NCBI GenBank assembly: GCA_016709995.1 | Contig: JADJLQ010000001.1 | Coordinates: 1,212,001 to 1,276,000 of the forward strand | Direction: 5' to 3' | Length of the DNA: 64,000 nt | DNA from: Saprospiraceae bacterium | GTDB lineage: Bacteria > Bacteroidota > Bacteroidia > Chitinophagales > Saprospiraceae | Shown here: positions 9,704 to 18,412 of the stretch, in pieces | How positions within the stretch are numbered: the stretch's first letter is position 1 | Layout of the letters: each line of letters starts with the position of its first letter | The notes under the pieces: generated by a model | Seen by the model: the letters and a program-made list of their open reading frames with translations, nothing else | Databases searched by the model: none | Told to the model about the DNA's origin: nothing | Program-made: the position numbers and the translations under genes

Positions 9704-10876
9704 ATGGCCGAACGAATACAAATATTTGATACCTCATTGAGAGATGGTGAGCAAGTGCCTGGCTGCAAGCTCAATACCGCTCAAAAGCTTGAGTTGGCGG
9801 AAGCCCTTGAAAACCTGGGAGTCGATGTGATAGAAGCAGGATTCCCAATTTCTAGTCCTGGTGATTTTCAAAGTGTTTTTCAGATCTCCCAACTGATCAA
9901 AAATGCCACTGTCTGTGGTCTATCAAGAAGTGTCGAAAAAGATATTATTTCTGCAGCGGAAGCACTCAAACCTGCTAAACACCCACGCATACATACTGGA
10001 ATTGGCACTTCGGACATGCATATCAAGTACAAGTTTAATAGCACGCAGGACAAGATCATAGAGCGTGCTGTGGCCGCTGTGAGCCTGGCTAAGAAATATG
10101 TACAGGATGTGGAGTTTTATGCAGAAGATGCAGGGAGAACAGAAAATGAATTCTTAGCTAAAGTGTGCACGGCTGTCGTAAAAGCAGGTGCAACAGTACT
10201 CAATATCCCAGACACTACCGGTTATTGCCTTCCTGAAGAATACGGGACCAAAATTCAATATTTAAAAGAACATGTAGTCGGCATCGACAAAGCCATACTT
10301 TCCTCGCATTGTCACAATGATTTAGGACTTGCTACTGCCAATTCTATCGCAGCTATTCAACATGGAGCTAGACAAATAGAATGTACAATCAATGGGATCG
10401 GAGAGCGTGCCGGCAATACTTCGATGGAGGAAGTCGTGATGATCATCAAACAAAAGAAATATTTAGGTTTCGAGACTGGGATCAAAACCGAATTGCTCAC
10501 CCAGATGAGTCAGCTAATCATAGACAGGATGGGAATACCGGTTCAACCCAATAAAGCCATAGTAGGGGCCAACGCTTTTGCTCATTCGTCTGGCATACAT
10601 CAGGATGGTGTGATCAAGCACCGGGAAAATTATGAAATCATAGATCCAGCTGAAGTCGGCGTCAATACTTCTTCTATTATCCTAACTGCCCGCAGCGGCC
10701 GCGCTGCACTCGCCTATCGATACCGACACCTGGATATTGAACTAGGCAAAGAGCAACTCGATTTATTATACCAGGCTTTTCTAAAACTGGCTGATGATAA
10801 AAAAGAGGTAAACAGCGATGACTTGTTAAAGCTGTATGACGAGCATCTTAAAAAGAAATTTGTGGTAATGGTGTAA
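9704..10876 (+). CDS. leuA: 2-isopropylmalate synthase, short form
   Basis: Catalyses condensation of acetyl-CoA with 2-oxoisovalerate, the first step of leucine synthesis. The HMGL-like barrel shows FDTSLRDGEQVPGCKLN near the start, the metal-binding SHCHNDLGLATANS (about residue 200) and GIGERAGNTSMEEVVM. Compared with the usual length of about 510 residues, this 390-residue protein stops shortly after the catalytic and linker domains (SGIHQDGVIKH is present) and lacks the C-terminal leucine-binding regulatory domain. By family knowledge that implies a leucine-insensitive enzyme; short LeuA forms are not unusual in this phylum. A homocitrate or citramalate synthase role is less likely because leuB follows 63 nt downstream. 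Confidence 0.9.
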   Translation: MAERIQIFDTSLRDGEQVPGCKLNTAQKLELAEALENLGVDVIEAGFPISSPGDFQSVFQISQLIKNATVCGLSRSVEKDIISAAEALKPAKHPRIHTGIGTSDMHIKYKFNSTQDKIIERAVAAVSLAKKYVQDVEFYAEDAGRTENEFLAKVCTAVVKAGATVLNIPDTTGYCLPEEYGTKIQYLKEHVVGIDKAILSSHCHNDLGLATANSIAAIQHGARQIECTINGIGERAGNTSMEEVVMIIKQKKYLGFETGIKTELLTQMSQLIIDRMGIPVQPNKAIVGANAFAHSSGIHQDGVIKHRENYEIIDPAEVGVNTSSIILTARSGRAALAYRYRHLDIELGKEQLDLLYQAFLKLADDKKEVNSDDLLKLYDEHLKKKFVVMV

Positions 10877-10939
10877 ATCCTACGACCTTGCAGGCTTGAT
10901 TTATTTTTTTTCTTCCATTCAATTATCTTTTTTCAGTAG

Positions 10940-12046
10940 ATGAATAAAAACATTGCGGTTTTACCAGGTGATGGGATCGGGCCGGAAGTAATTCAACAAG
11001 CAATCAAATCTTTACGGTCTGTTGAACAAAAATTTGGCCACCAGTTTGAATTAAAGGAATACCCCATCGGGGCAGCAGCGATGGATCTTAGATTGCCTCC
11101 CTTACCTGATGATACCCTGTCAGGTTGTAACCAGGCAGATGCAGTATTATTTGGTGCCATAGGCGATCCCAAATACGATGTCAATCCCCACGCTGAGATT
11201 AGACCCGAACAAGGACTGCTCCGATTACGTAAGGAGCTCGGTCTATATGCGAATATCCGTCCTATCAAATCTTATCGCAAATTGCAGGCGCTTTCACCGC
11301 TTAAAGAAGAGCAAATTCAAAATGTAAACCTCGTCATCTTTAGAGAATTGACCGGGGGGCTTTATTTCGGTAAAAAACAAAAAGATGAAGCAGGTCGATG
11401 GGCCAGTGATGAATGTTATTACCACATAGACGAAATCACCAGGATCACTAAACTTGCTTTTGAAGAAGCCGGTCAAAGGAAGAAAAAAGTTACTTTGGTC
11501 GACAAAGCAAATGTGCTGGAGACTGGGCGCCTCTGGAGATCTACTGTCCAGGCAATCCAAAAGGCAGATTATCCTGAAATCGAACTGGATCTTATGTTTG
11601 TGGACAATGCTGCCATGCAGCTCTTGCTCAATCCCAAACAATTTGATGTCATCCTGACCGAAAATATGTTTGGAGATATCCTTTCAGATGAAGCTAGTGT
11701 CATCGTAGGCAGCATAGGCTTATTGCCCTCAGGATCTTATGGGCAAGGTAAAGCCTTGTTCGAACCGATTCATGGCTCCTATCCACAAGCTGCCAAAAAA
11801 AATATCGCAAATCCCCTGGCTACCATATTGGCAATGGGCATGATGTTGGACTATTTTGGATTAGTAGCAGAGTCTGATCTAATCAGCCTGGCAGTCGATC
11901 AAGCTATCACAGATGGATTTGGTACGATGGATATAGCTCCAAAGCAGATCATCAGCTGTTCTGCGATGGGTGACTTTATAGCAGAGCTATTAATGACACC
12001 CAGGGCGTCCTGGGTCGAGGTAAAAAAGAAAATGGCACTAGTTTAG
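10940..12046 (+). CDS. leuB: 3-isopropylmalate dehydrogenase
   Basis: A 368-residue beta-decarboxylating dehydrogenase that oxidises 3-isopropylmalate with NAD in leucine synthesis. It shows the start IAVLPGDGIGPEV, the substrate-binding arginines in RPEQGLLRLRKELGLYANIRP, the ELTGGLYFG loop and the metal/NAD region ENMFGDILSDEASVI followed by EPIHGSYPQAAKKNIANPLA. Second gene of a leuA-leuB pair; leuC and leuD are not in the window. Confidence 0.96.
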   Translation: MNKNIAVLPGDGIGPEVIQQAIKSLRSVEQKFGHQFELKEYPIGAAAMDLRLPPLPDDTLSGCNQADAVLFGAIGDPKYDVNPHAEIRPEQGLLRLRKELGLYANIRPIKSYRKLQALSPLKEEQIQNVNLVIFRELTGGLYFGKKQKDEAGRWASDECYYHIDEITRITKLAFEEAGQRKKKVTLVDKANVLETGRLWRSTVQAIQKADYPEIELDLMFVDNAAMQLLLNPKQFDVILTENMFGDILSDEASVIVGSIGLLPSGSYGQGKALFEPIHGSYPQAAKKNIANPLATILAMGMMLDYFGLVAESDLISLAVDQAITDGFGTMDIAPKQIISCSAMGDFIAELLMTPRASWVEVKKKMALV

Positions 12047-12070
12047 ATGTATATTTTTTTAAGAGTTATC

Positions 12071-13561
12071 TCAGTTTAACTGAAGCTCCCGACCAATTTC
12101 CAAGACTCCAATGATCAATGCTTTAAAATCAGCTTTGGTACTTCGATGATTGACATTGGCGACCCGGATGACATATGATCCTTCTAAAATAGTGGATGAA
12201 GGTGTTGCGATAGCCCTTTCCTGGAGTGTCATCAATATCTCTTTGTTTAATTTATTGAGTTCTTCCTGCGTCATACCTGTCTTGAAATATCTAAAGCAGA
12301 CAATATTCATAGTGACAGGGGCCATTAGTTGCAAGTCAGATTCCTGCTCAATCAGATCAGCCAGATAAAGACATTGAGCCAGGTTCTGCCTGATCAAATC
12401 TTCATACTTTTTTCGACCGTGCTCCTGAAGGCAAAACCAGACCTTTAATGCCTTAAAACCCCGCGACAATTCCATACCATAGTTTCCAATAGGATCGGGT
12501 CCTGCTGCAAGGCCTCTTTCATGACTCGTCAAATAACTAGGCTGCAGTGCAAAAGCAGCACGGTGCGCTGCTTTGTCTTTAACTATCAGACAACCTACTT
12601 CATAGGGCAAATACATCCATTTGTGCAGGTCAAAGGCTATACTATCAGCTCGGGACATAGGAGCCAAAATATCCTTATACTCTGGCAATAAATAAACAAG
12701 CGCACCAAAAGCACCGTCTACATGAAACCAAATGTTGTATTTTCTACAGATACGCTCCACCTCCAGTAGCGAATCTATAGCCCCGGTATTGACTGTCCCG
12801 ACATTGGCTACTACACAAAATGGTTGCATGCCGGCATCAAGGTCTGCCAGGATCATAGTCTCTAAAGCTGCAATATCCATCTCATATTGATTGTCAACTG
12901 ACACCTTTCTAAGACCATAAGCTCCAACACCAATGATTTCGGCTGCTTTTTGCTGGCAACTATGTGTTTCCGTGGAAGCATAAAAAGTCAATTTTTTAGG
13001 CCAGGACTGGATCCCATGAGATCGAATAGAAGGATCAATATTATTTCGCGCAACTACGAGGGCTGTTATATTGGCCATTGAACCCCCACTGAGCAGGATA
13101 CCACTCGCTGACTGCAGCGGAAAATCCATGGCTTCCAGGCACCAATTGATCACTTGCTGCTCGATATACATGGCGCTATGATCCCCTATGGCTAGATTAG
13201 AGTTTAAAGTAGATGCCAAAAAATCTGCCAAAGCTGCAGTAATCGAACCTGTCCCTTGCACCCAGGACCAAAACCTGGGATGAATATTGCCTTTTGGATA
13301 AGGCAGAATGTATTGTTTAAAATCTTGATAAATATGCTGCAGTTCCTTTCCCTGATCTGACCATTTTTCCTTGACCAGGTTTTTGACCTCTTCGGGTGGT
13401 TTTCTCCAGATGGGCTCCTGATCAATATGTTGCAGATAGTCGACCATTTCCTCGACCATTTTTTTACCCAGATCAGACACTGCATCCCAATTATCCGGGT
13501 CCAGAGATTGCTCCTGTGCCAATATCTGATGCCAGTCCAGGCTAGGAAATTCTAAAGCCAT
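12071..13561 (-). CDS. PLP-dependent amino-acid decarboxylase, group II (aromatic-L-amino-acid decarboxylase-like)
   Basis: A 496-residue cytosolic protein. The PLP-binding lysine is K314 in FDLHKWMYLPYEVGC; other family blocks are GILLSGGSMANITAL, FYASTETHSCQQKAAEIIG, VANVGTVNTGAIDSL and WFHVDGAFGAL, where the Asp contacts the pyridine nitrogen. The N-terminal domain EMVDYLQHIDQEPIWRKPPE is typical of the pyridoxal_deC family. The substrate (tryptophan, tyrosine, DOPA or phenylalanine) cannot be deduced. Eight nucleotides separate it from the upstream DUF3467 gene, so they may share a transcript. Confidence 0.9.
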   Translation of the reverse strand: MALEFPSLDWHQILAQEQSLDPDNWDAVSDLGKKMVEEMVDYLQHIDQEPIWRKPPEEVKNLVKEKWSDQGKELQHIYQDFKQYILPYPKGNIHPRFWSWVQGTGSITAALADFLASTLNSNLAIGDHSAMYIEQQVINWCLEAMDFPLQSASGILLSGGSMANITALVVARNNIDPSIRSHGIQSWPKKLTFYASTETHSCQQKAAEIIGVGAYGLRKVSVDNQYEMDIAALETMILADLDAGMQPFCVVANVGTVNTGAIDSLLEVERICRKYNIWFHVDGAFGALVYLLPEYKDILAPMSRADSIAFDLHKWMYLPYEVGCLIVKDKAAHRAAFALQPSYLTSHERGLAAGPDPIGNYGMELSRGFKALKVWFCLQEHGRKKYEDLIRQNLAQCLYLADLIEQESDLQLMAPVTMNIVCFRYFKTGMTQEELNKLNKEILMTLQERAIATPSSTILEGSYVIRVANVNHRSTKADFKALIIGVLEIGRELQLN

Positions 13562-13569
13562 AAGTCAAA

Positions 13570-13890
13570 TCAGGCCTTGGCAATAGGGGTATTAAAATTC
13601 ATTGGAGGAAAGCCTTGTACATCGTGTTCGTCATGCACTTCGCCAAATTGAGCTTCAAATTTTTTGATATTATCGCCTAAGGCCAACATCAGTCTTTTGG
13701 CATGTTGTGGCGTGAGTACGATCCTTGATTTAACCTTCGCTTTAGGCAGGTTTGGCATCAACCTGATGAAGTCTATTACAAACTCGCTGTTAGAATGAGA
13801 GATGATTGCAAAGTTGGAATAGATGCCTTCGGCGATCTCCTCATTCATCTCAATATTGATTTCTTGCTTTAAATCTTGTTCTTTTGCCAT
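13570..13890 (-). CDS. DUF3467 domain protein
   Basis: A 106-residue acidic protein with the features of DUF3467: NFAIISHSNSEFVIDFIRLMP followed by KSRIVLTPQHAKRLMLALGDNI. The family is widespread in bacteria and its molecular function is unknown. The ATG at 13890 is preceded at about 20 nt by TAAATTTG (13918-13911, minus strand), a good -7 box. It is divergent from the PspC-domain gene, with 46 bp between starts. Confidence 0.85.
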   Translation of the reverse strand: MAKEQDLKQEINIEMNEEIAEGIYSNFAIISHSNSEFVIDFIRLMPNLPKAKVKSRIVLTPQHAKRLMLALGDNIKKFEAQFGEVHDEHDVQGFPPMNFNTPIAKA

Positions 13891-13910
13891 TTGATATTTA
13901 TCTTAAAGCG

Positions 13911-13918
13911 CAAATTTA
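13911..13918 (-). promoter_or_regulatory. Probable -7 promoter box of the DUF3467 gene
   Basis: Minus-strand TAAATTTG matches TAnnTTTG and would place the transcription start about 17 nt before the ATG. No convincing -33 TTG at the right spacing was seen. Confidence 0.45.
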
Positions 13919-13936
13919 CACAGTTACCTTTACCAA

Positions 13937-14149
13937 ATGTTTAAATCTTTTATCGAACGGTCCGTTTTTGGTGTCTGTACATACATTGGTGATCAATTCG
14001 GTATTGCCAAGACCAAGATCAGGTTGTATTTCATTTATTTATCCTTTTTTACCTTTGGTTCGCCAGTCATTATTTATTTCTTTATTGCATTTTGGCTCAA
14101 TATTCAGAAATACATTCGTAAGAATAATATGGTCTGGTATGAGGAATGA
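13937..14149 (+). CDS. PspC-domain small membrane protein
   Basis: A 70-residue protein reading MFKSFIERSVFGVCTYIGD then FGIAKTKIRLYFIYLSFFTF and GSPVIIYFFIAFWLNIQKYI. The VCxYIGxxFGI...IRLxFIYLSFxTFGSPVIIY pattern is the minimal PspC domain seen as single-domain proteins in Bacteroidota. One long hydrophobic segment suggests insertion in the inner membrane. A role in envelope stress is inferred only from the family name. An earlier frame start at 13884 is in a different frame and was rejected. Confidence 0.8.
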   Translation: MFKSFIERSVFGVCTYIGDQFGIAKTKIRLYFIYLSFFTFGSPVIIYFFIAFWLNIQKYIRKNNMVWYEE

Positions 14150-14262
14150 CTGAGCTGCATCTAGTCTGTTTTTGATATTTATTTTACATCTGAGATATTC
14201 TATATCCTAACTAAAATCTCAGGGTAAAACATTTCGTCTCAGAAAAAAGTCTATAAAAAAAT

Positions 14263-14949
14263 TTATTTCGCTTCGTTAAATACGTATTGAACCAGGTTAG
14301 CACCCATACGTAAAGCTTTTTGTCTTGTTTCTTCCGGATCCTTATGCACATCCGGATCTTCCCATCCATCACCTAAATCACATTCATAAGAATAAAAACA
14401 AATCAATCTTCCTTCCCAGAGGAGTCCAAATCCCTGGGGAGGTTTCTTATCGTGTTCATGGATTTTAGGCAGGCCTGATTTAAAATCAAATTTTTGGTGA
14501 TAAATCTCATGTTCAAACGGCAGCTCAATAAAAGACAGTTCAGGAAATACTTTTTTCATAGCTGGTCGTACATAGGGGTCCATTCCATAATTATCGTCTA
14601 AATGAAGAAACCCTCCGGATAAAAGGTAATTCCGCATATTCTCAGCTTCCTGGTCATTGAATACGATATTGCCATGGCCGGTGGCATGTACAAAAGGGTA
14701 ATTAAAAATATCTGCACTCCCCGCCTCTACCGTGGCATAATCATCATCCAGGTTTGTCCCTAATTGTTTATTGCAAAAAGTAGCAAGATTGGTTAAGGAA
14801 GTTGGATTGGCATACCAGTCCCCTCCTCCATTGTATTTGAGCAAGGCCAACTTGATCGTTGGAGGTGTAGGATCCACGAAAGAAGTCAATACTAGAAAGG
14901 AAATTAAGGAAAAACTGACTAAGACCGCTTTAAACAATTTTTTAGACAT
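14263..14949 (-). CDS. DUF4159 domain protein, exported
   Basis: A 228-residue protein when started at the ATG at 14949 (MSKKLFKAVLVSFSLISFLV), which gives a normal Sec signal peptide; the longer frame from a TTG at 14964 adds only five residues. The mature part has the DUF4159 sequence LALLKYNGGGDWYANPTSL, then FVHATGHGNIVFNDQE, LLSGGFLHLDDNYGMDPYVR and a ThuA/glutamine-amidotransferase-like fold signature. Function unknown; the family is often next to gliding or cell-surface gene sets. It is 18 nt downstream of rsmE on the same strand. Confidence 0.85.
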   Translation of the reverse strand: MSKKLFKAVLVSFSLISFLVLTSFVDPTPPTIKLALLKYNGGGDWYANPTSLTNLATFCNKQLGTNLDDDYATVEAGSADIFNYPFVHATGHGNIVFNDQEAENMRNYLLSGGFLHLDDNYGMDPYVRPAMKKVFPELSFIELPFEHEIYHQKFDFKSGLPKIHEHDKKPPQGFGLLWEGRLICFYSYECDLGDGWEDPDVHKDPEETRQKALRMGANLVQYVFNEAK

Positions 14950-14982
14950 TATATTCAGGTTCAAGTACCAAAGATACCGATT

Positions 14983-15672
14983 TTAGATATCCATGTTCAT
15001 AAATTGAGCAGCCATGTAAAGTGCCGCTGTTTCGGTCCTCAGCCGATATTTACCCAATGAAACCATTGGGTGGAGAAGCTCTTTTATCATCGTCAGCTCT
15101 GCTCCAGAAAAATCTCCTTCGGGCCCAACACATATGGTGATAGGAGAAGTCGCTGGTACTAAATTTCGGTTCAATTGAGTTCCGTTTACATGAGCTACCA
15201 ACATAGTACCAGTTCTTTGGTTTTGCACAAGGTGGCGGAAAGTAGTCAATTCATGGAGTACAGGCAGCCAGGGCCTTCCACATTGTTTCAGGGCTGACAA
15301 AATGATTTTTTGTATTCTGCCGGGGTTAAAATGAACCCGCTCGCTATTGTCACAGATCAAAGGTGTAATCTCCTGCACTCCAAGTTCGGTTGCTTTCTCC
15401 ACAAACCACTCAAATCTATCCATTTGCTTAGTTGGTGGGATAGCTATATGTATACCCGATATCGATGCCGGTACTTGCTCCGTATCAACCAGACCCAGGG
15501 TGACTTGATCTTTACCCAGGTGTAACACTTTTGTTATCAAGATGCGGCCCTTGCCATTAAGCAAGCCGACGCTTTCATCCGCCTTTAATCGAAGCACTTT
15601 AGCATGCCTGGCTTCGTCGCCATAGATCTCAATAACTTCTGAGGGATCTGTGTCGGTGAATAAATAATGCAT
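14983..15672 (-). CDS. rsmE: 16S rRNA (uracil-1498-N3)-methyltransferase
   Basis: A 229-residue SPOUT-class enzyme that methylates U1498 of 16S rRNA with S-adenosylmethionine. Visible are the N-terminal PUA-like part (HYLFTDT...EARHAKVLRLKADE), WFVEKATELGVQEITPLIC, ALKQCGRPWLPVL, and the knotted SAM site CVGPEGDFSGAELTMIKE followed by SLGKYRLRTETAALYMAA. All hallmarks are intact. Confidence 0.95.
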   Translation of the reverse strand: MHYLFTDTDPSEVIEIYGDEARHAKVLRLKADESVGLLNGKGRILITKVLHLGKDQVTLGLVDTEQVPASISGIHIAIPPTKQMDRFEWFVEKATELGVQEITPLICDNSERVHFNPGRIQKIILSALKQCGRPWLPVLHELTTFRHLVQNQRTGTMLVAHVNGTQLNRNLVPATSPITICVGPEGDFSGAELTMIKELLHPMVSLGKYRLRTETAALYMAAQFMNMDI

Positions 15673-15723
15673 CGATAAATTATTGAGACTGTAAATGTAG
15701 TGAGTTGATCACTTTTATCCCAG

Positions 15724-15755
15724 TTTGTTCCCTATGCCAATAGATTGTACTTTTG
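15724..15755 (+). promoter_or_regulatory. Bacteroidota-type promoter of rseP-hscB
   Basis: TTTG (15724-15727), a 20-bp spacer and TACTTTTG (15748-15755), which fits TTTG-N19-21-TAnnTTTG. The predicted start lies about 26 nt before the rseP ATG. Confidence 0.65.
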
Positions 15756-15784
15756 CGGTCATTTTCAAAAACTAATCATACCGA

Positions 15785-17116
15785 ATGACAGGAATACCAA
15801 TGATGATATTACAGCTTTTGCTGAGCTTATCTTTTTTAGTGATCATCCATGAATGTGGCCACTTTTTCCCAGCTAAATGGTTTAAGACCCGAGTAGAGAA
15901 ATTTTATTTATTTTTTGATCCCTGGTTTTCCCTATTCAAGACTAAAAGAGGTGATACTGAGTACGGCATTGGTTGGCTGCCATTGGGTGGCTATGTGAAA
16001 ATCGCTGGTATGGTAGATGAAAGTTTTGATACTGAAAAACTCAAAGAACCTCCAAAGCCTGACGAATTCAGAGCTAAGCCAGCCTGGCAAAGATTGATCA
16101 TCATGTTAGGAGGTGTGACAGTGAATTTCATCGCGGGATTTTTATTGTTTGCCTTTGTTTTGTGCGTTTGGGGAGAACAGTATGTACCCAATAGCTCCGT
16201 CACCCACGGTATTTATACAGACTCGTTAGCCAAAGAGATTGGCCTTCAGGATGGTGATATTATATTAAAAGTGGGCAACAAGGATTTTGTCAATTTTGAC
16301 AACAGGGTCATCCGAAGAGAGATCGTCATCAATGGAGCCAAACAAATCGCTGTACGCAGAGGAGATCAAATCGTCAATGTCTCCGTAGCGGAAAGATTTA
16401 TTAGCGAATTGTCCTCCCATCAGTATAAAAATGCCACTTTGATTGCTCCCAGGGTACCGATGACCATTGGAAAGATCGTCGAAGGTTCACCTGCTATGTT
16501 GGCTGGTCTTCAGGTAGGGGACGAAATATTGTCTATCAATGGCCAACCAGCCCATTTTTCTAAAGAATATGCTGAATTGAGGCCAACTCCACCCGGAGAT
16601 ACGGCTAGAATCAGAGTAGTTCGTAACCTGGAAGAAAAAGAATTTGTGATGGCGACCAATGCAGAAGGCAAAATGGGTTTTCAGCCAATCACTGACCTTA
16701 AAATTGAAAGAAGAAAGTACGGAGTTATTGAATCAATCCCTGCTGGGGTAAATAAAGGACTTGGATTTCTGGGCGACCAGATCAAAGCCTTTGGGCAAAT
16801 GTTTAAGGGCAAAATCAAAACATCAGAGAGTTTGGGAGGATTTGCCAGTATCACCAGCTTGTTTCCGGAGACCTGGGATTGGGAAGATTTTATTCGCATT
16901 ACTGCCGTATTGTCCTTGATTCTAGGCTTTATGAATTTATTGCCAATCCCCGGATTGGATGGAGGTCATGTGATCTTTTTACTATTTGAGATGGTGACCG
17001 GCAAAAAACTCAGTGATCAATTTGTAGAGAAAGCGACCATGGTAGGGTTTGTACTCTTGATAGCGTTAATGATTTATGCCAATGGTCTCGATGTATTTAG
17101 ATTTCTCAAAAAATGA
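15785..17116 (+). CDS. rseP: Site-2 intramembrane zinc protease RseP
   Basis: A 443-residue polytopic protease that cleaves membrane anti-sigma factors and remnant signal peptides. The zinc motif HECGH is at residues 22-26 in the first transmembrane helix, followed by FFPAKWFKTRVEKF. Two PDZ-like segments follow (GLQDGDIILKVGNKDF about 155 and GLQVGDEILSINGQPAHF about 240). The third metal ligand is in NLLPIPGLDGGHVIFLLFE near residue 392. Overlaps hscB by 4 nt (ATGA). Confidence 0.95.
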   Translation: MTGIPMMILQLLLSLSFLVIIHECGHFFPAKWFKTRVEKFYLFFDPWFSLFKTKRGDTEYGIGWLPLGGYVKIAGMVDESFDTEKLKEPPKPDEFRAKPAWQRLIIMLGGVTVNFIAGFLLFAFVLCVWGEQYVPNSSVTHGIYTDSLAKEIGLQDGDIILKVGNKDFVNFDNRVIRREIVINGAKQIAVRRGDQIVNVSVAERFISELSSHQYKNATLIAPRVPMTIGKIVEGSPAMLAGLQVGDEILSINGQPAHFSKEYAELRPTPPGDTARIRVVRNLEEKEFVMATNAEGKMGFQPITDLKIERRKYGVIESIPAGVNKGLGFLGDQIKAFGQMFKGKIKTSESLGGFASITSLFPETWDWEDFIRITAVLSLILGFMNLLPIPGLDGGHVIFLLFEMVTGKKLSDQFVEKATMVGFVLLIALMIYANGLDVFRFLKK

Positions 17117-17613
17117 CCTTTTTTGAATTTTATGATCTGGAGCCGGCTTATAAAGTAGATGTGTTAGAGCTCAAAAAGAAGTTCCTCGCATTCAGCCGCC
17201 GATTTCACCCTGATCATTTCGCGCTCGGATCTCAGGAAGAACAAGATCTGGCTGACGAACAAAGTGCATTTAACAATAAGGCTTACAGAGTTTTATCTCA
17301 GCCAGACCGCCGACTTAGATACCTGCTGGAGCTCAAAGGAGTAGTACAAGATGAGGAGATATATACGCTGGATCAGGAATTTCTCATGGACATGTTGGAT
17401 CTCAACGATCTGGTAGAAGAAGACGCTACCGCGGCGACACACAATTTGGATCAATTGGAGGCTGACCTTTTCGAATCTATCTCCCCGGTGTTAGAGCGAT
17501 ATGACCATCAGACCATATCTGACGAGGATCAGACACTTCTAAAAGATTATCATTATAAGAAGCGATATATATTGCGCATCCGTGAGAATTTGAATAAATT
17601 TGCTGCCCGTTAA
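17113..17613 (+). CDS. hscB: Fe-S cluster co-chaperone HscB (J-domain)
   Basis: A 166-residue co-chaperone. The J-domain has HPDHF at residues 32-36 (HPD motif), FNNKAYRVLSQPDRRLRYLLEL and a C-terminal three-helix bundle (EFLMDMLDLNDLVEED) that in the family binds the scaffold IscU. HscA and isc genes are not adjacent. Translation is probably coupled to rseP through the ATGA overlap, an unexpected pairing of a membrane protease with Fe-S assembly that is likely only operon economy. Confidence 0.9.
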   Translation: MTFFEFYDLEPAYKVDVLELKKKFLAFSRRFHPDHFALGSQEEQDLADEQSAFNNKAYRVLSQPDRRLRYLLELKGVVQDEEIYTLDQEFLMDMLDLNDLVEEDATAATHNLDQLEADLFESISPVLERYDHQTISDEDQTLLKDYHYKKRYILRIRENLNKFAAR

Positions 17614-17694
17614 TGCAGCTTGTCGCTGATTAACTCCTGGGTGAAAGAGAAATTAAAAGAACTTTCTGCTTGCTCAGGACATTGGGAATAAAAA

Positions 17695-17778
17695 GCCGAA
17701 GTGGCGGAATTGGTAGACGCGCTGGACTCAAAATCCAGTGTCAGCAATGATGTAGGGGTTCGATTCCCCTCTTCGGTA
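17695..17778 (+). tRNA. tRNA-Leu (anticodon CAA)
   Basis: An 84-nt class II tRNA. Acceptor arms GCCGAAG and CTTCGGT pair (first pair is G-U). The anticodon stem CTGGA/TCCAG closes the loop CTCAAAA, giving anticodon CAA for TTG codons. A long variable arm and the T-loop GGTTCGATTCC are present. The CCA end is not encoded (A-C-T follows). Confidence 0.95.
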
Positions 17779-17781
17779 CTT

Positions 17782-17812
17782 AAGGGTTGTCTAGATGAAG
17801 GCGACCCTTTTT
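17782..17812 (+). terminator. Terminator-like hairpin between the two tRNA-Leu genes
   Basis: Stem AAGGGTTGTC / GGCGACCCTT (10 pairs, two G-U) with an 8-nt loop and TTTTT at the end. It suggests that the first tRNA is transcribed separately from the second. Confidence 0.6.
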
Positions 17813-17824
17813 AATATCTCTCTT

Positions 17825-17908
17825 GCCGGAGTGGTGAAATTGGTAGACACGCACGTTTCAGAGGCGTGTGTCCGTAAGGATGTGCGGGTTCGAGTCCCGC
17901 CTTCGGCA
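17825..17908 (+). tRNA. tRNA-Leu (anticodon CAG)
   Basis: An 84-nt class II tRNA. Acceptor arms GCCGGAG and CTTCGGC pair. The anticodon stem CACGT/GCGTG holds the loop TTCAGAG, giving anticodon CAG for CTG codons. Variable arm TGTCCGTAAGGATGT and T-arm GCGGGTTCGAGTCCCGC are normal. Not followed by an encoded CCA. Confidence 0.95.
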
Positions 17909-17988
17909 CTTTAATCGAGTGATAATTTATTGAATGTAAGTTGGTTATGTTTTGGTTTTTAAGTTTTGTCGACTATTTGTCGCCTGAA

Positions 17989-18245
17989 TTATGAACAAAT
18001 TTGAACCAAAAAGCCTATTACCAACAGACTGATCCCTTTGAAAATAATTAAAGTACTACCAGACTGCAATGGTAATTCTTTGCCCTTTTGGACATAACCG
18101 TATAATGTAAGTTTACTGATTTCAGGTATTCAGCAGCTTCCATGTAATCAAATTAGTTTGCTTAACGAGAGGCAGAATGTTCTTTTAAATTGTTCTTGGA
18201 CTTTGTTACCATATCCTTACCTATAACCACTACGTTATCAGATAA
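17989..18245 (-). pseudogene. Broken helix-turn-helix (excisionase-like) gene relic
   Basis: The minus strand holds a decayed small DNA-binding protein. From the ATG at 18143 it reads MEAAEYLK; after a one-base shift it continues KLTLYGYVQKGKELPLQSGS then TLIIFKGISLL to a stop at 17989. EAAEYLK...LTLYGYVQKGKELP is the pattern of the HTH_17/excisionase family. Further upstream, in another frame, DNVVVIGKDMVTKSKNNLKE (about 18243-18180) resembles the N-terminal part of such proteins. At least two frame disruptions make it non-functional. The relic lies directly 3' of tRNA-Leu(CAG), a classic integration position. The family call is by eye only. Confidence 0.45.
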
Positions 18246-18311
18246 TTACGAAATTATTTTGACAAACTAAAAATATTATCTACCGAATTGTGGAGGCTTC
18301 GACCGAACCGC

Positions 18312-18384
18312 TATCGTATATAATAAGCTCATATCGTATCATAATTATCGTATATTTATCAAACAAAAACGAATCATATCGTAT
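18312..18384 (+). promoter_or_regulatory. Four direct TATCGTAT repeats upstream of fic (putative operator)
   Basis: TATCGTAT occurs at 18312-18319, 18332-18339, 18346-18353 and 18377-18384, all on the same strand, with start-to-start spacings of 20, 14 and 31 bp. Copies 2 and 4 are identical over 13 bp (TCATATCGTATCA). They end 28 bp before the fic ATG. A repressor site, perhaps for the C-terminal winged helix of the Fic protein itself, is inference. Confidence 0.6.
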
Positions 18385-18400
18385 CAAATTTGTTAAGTGA

Positions 18401-18408
18401 TATATTTG
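18401..18408 (+). promoter_or_regulatory. Probable -7 box of fic
   Basis: TATATTTG matches TAnnTTTG. It ends 4 bp before the ATG at 18413, so the transcript would start at or next to the start codon (leaderless or nearly so). No -33 TTG at the normal spacing; instead TATCGTAT copy 4 lies there. Confidence 0.45.
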
Positions 18409-18412
18409 AAGC

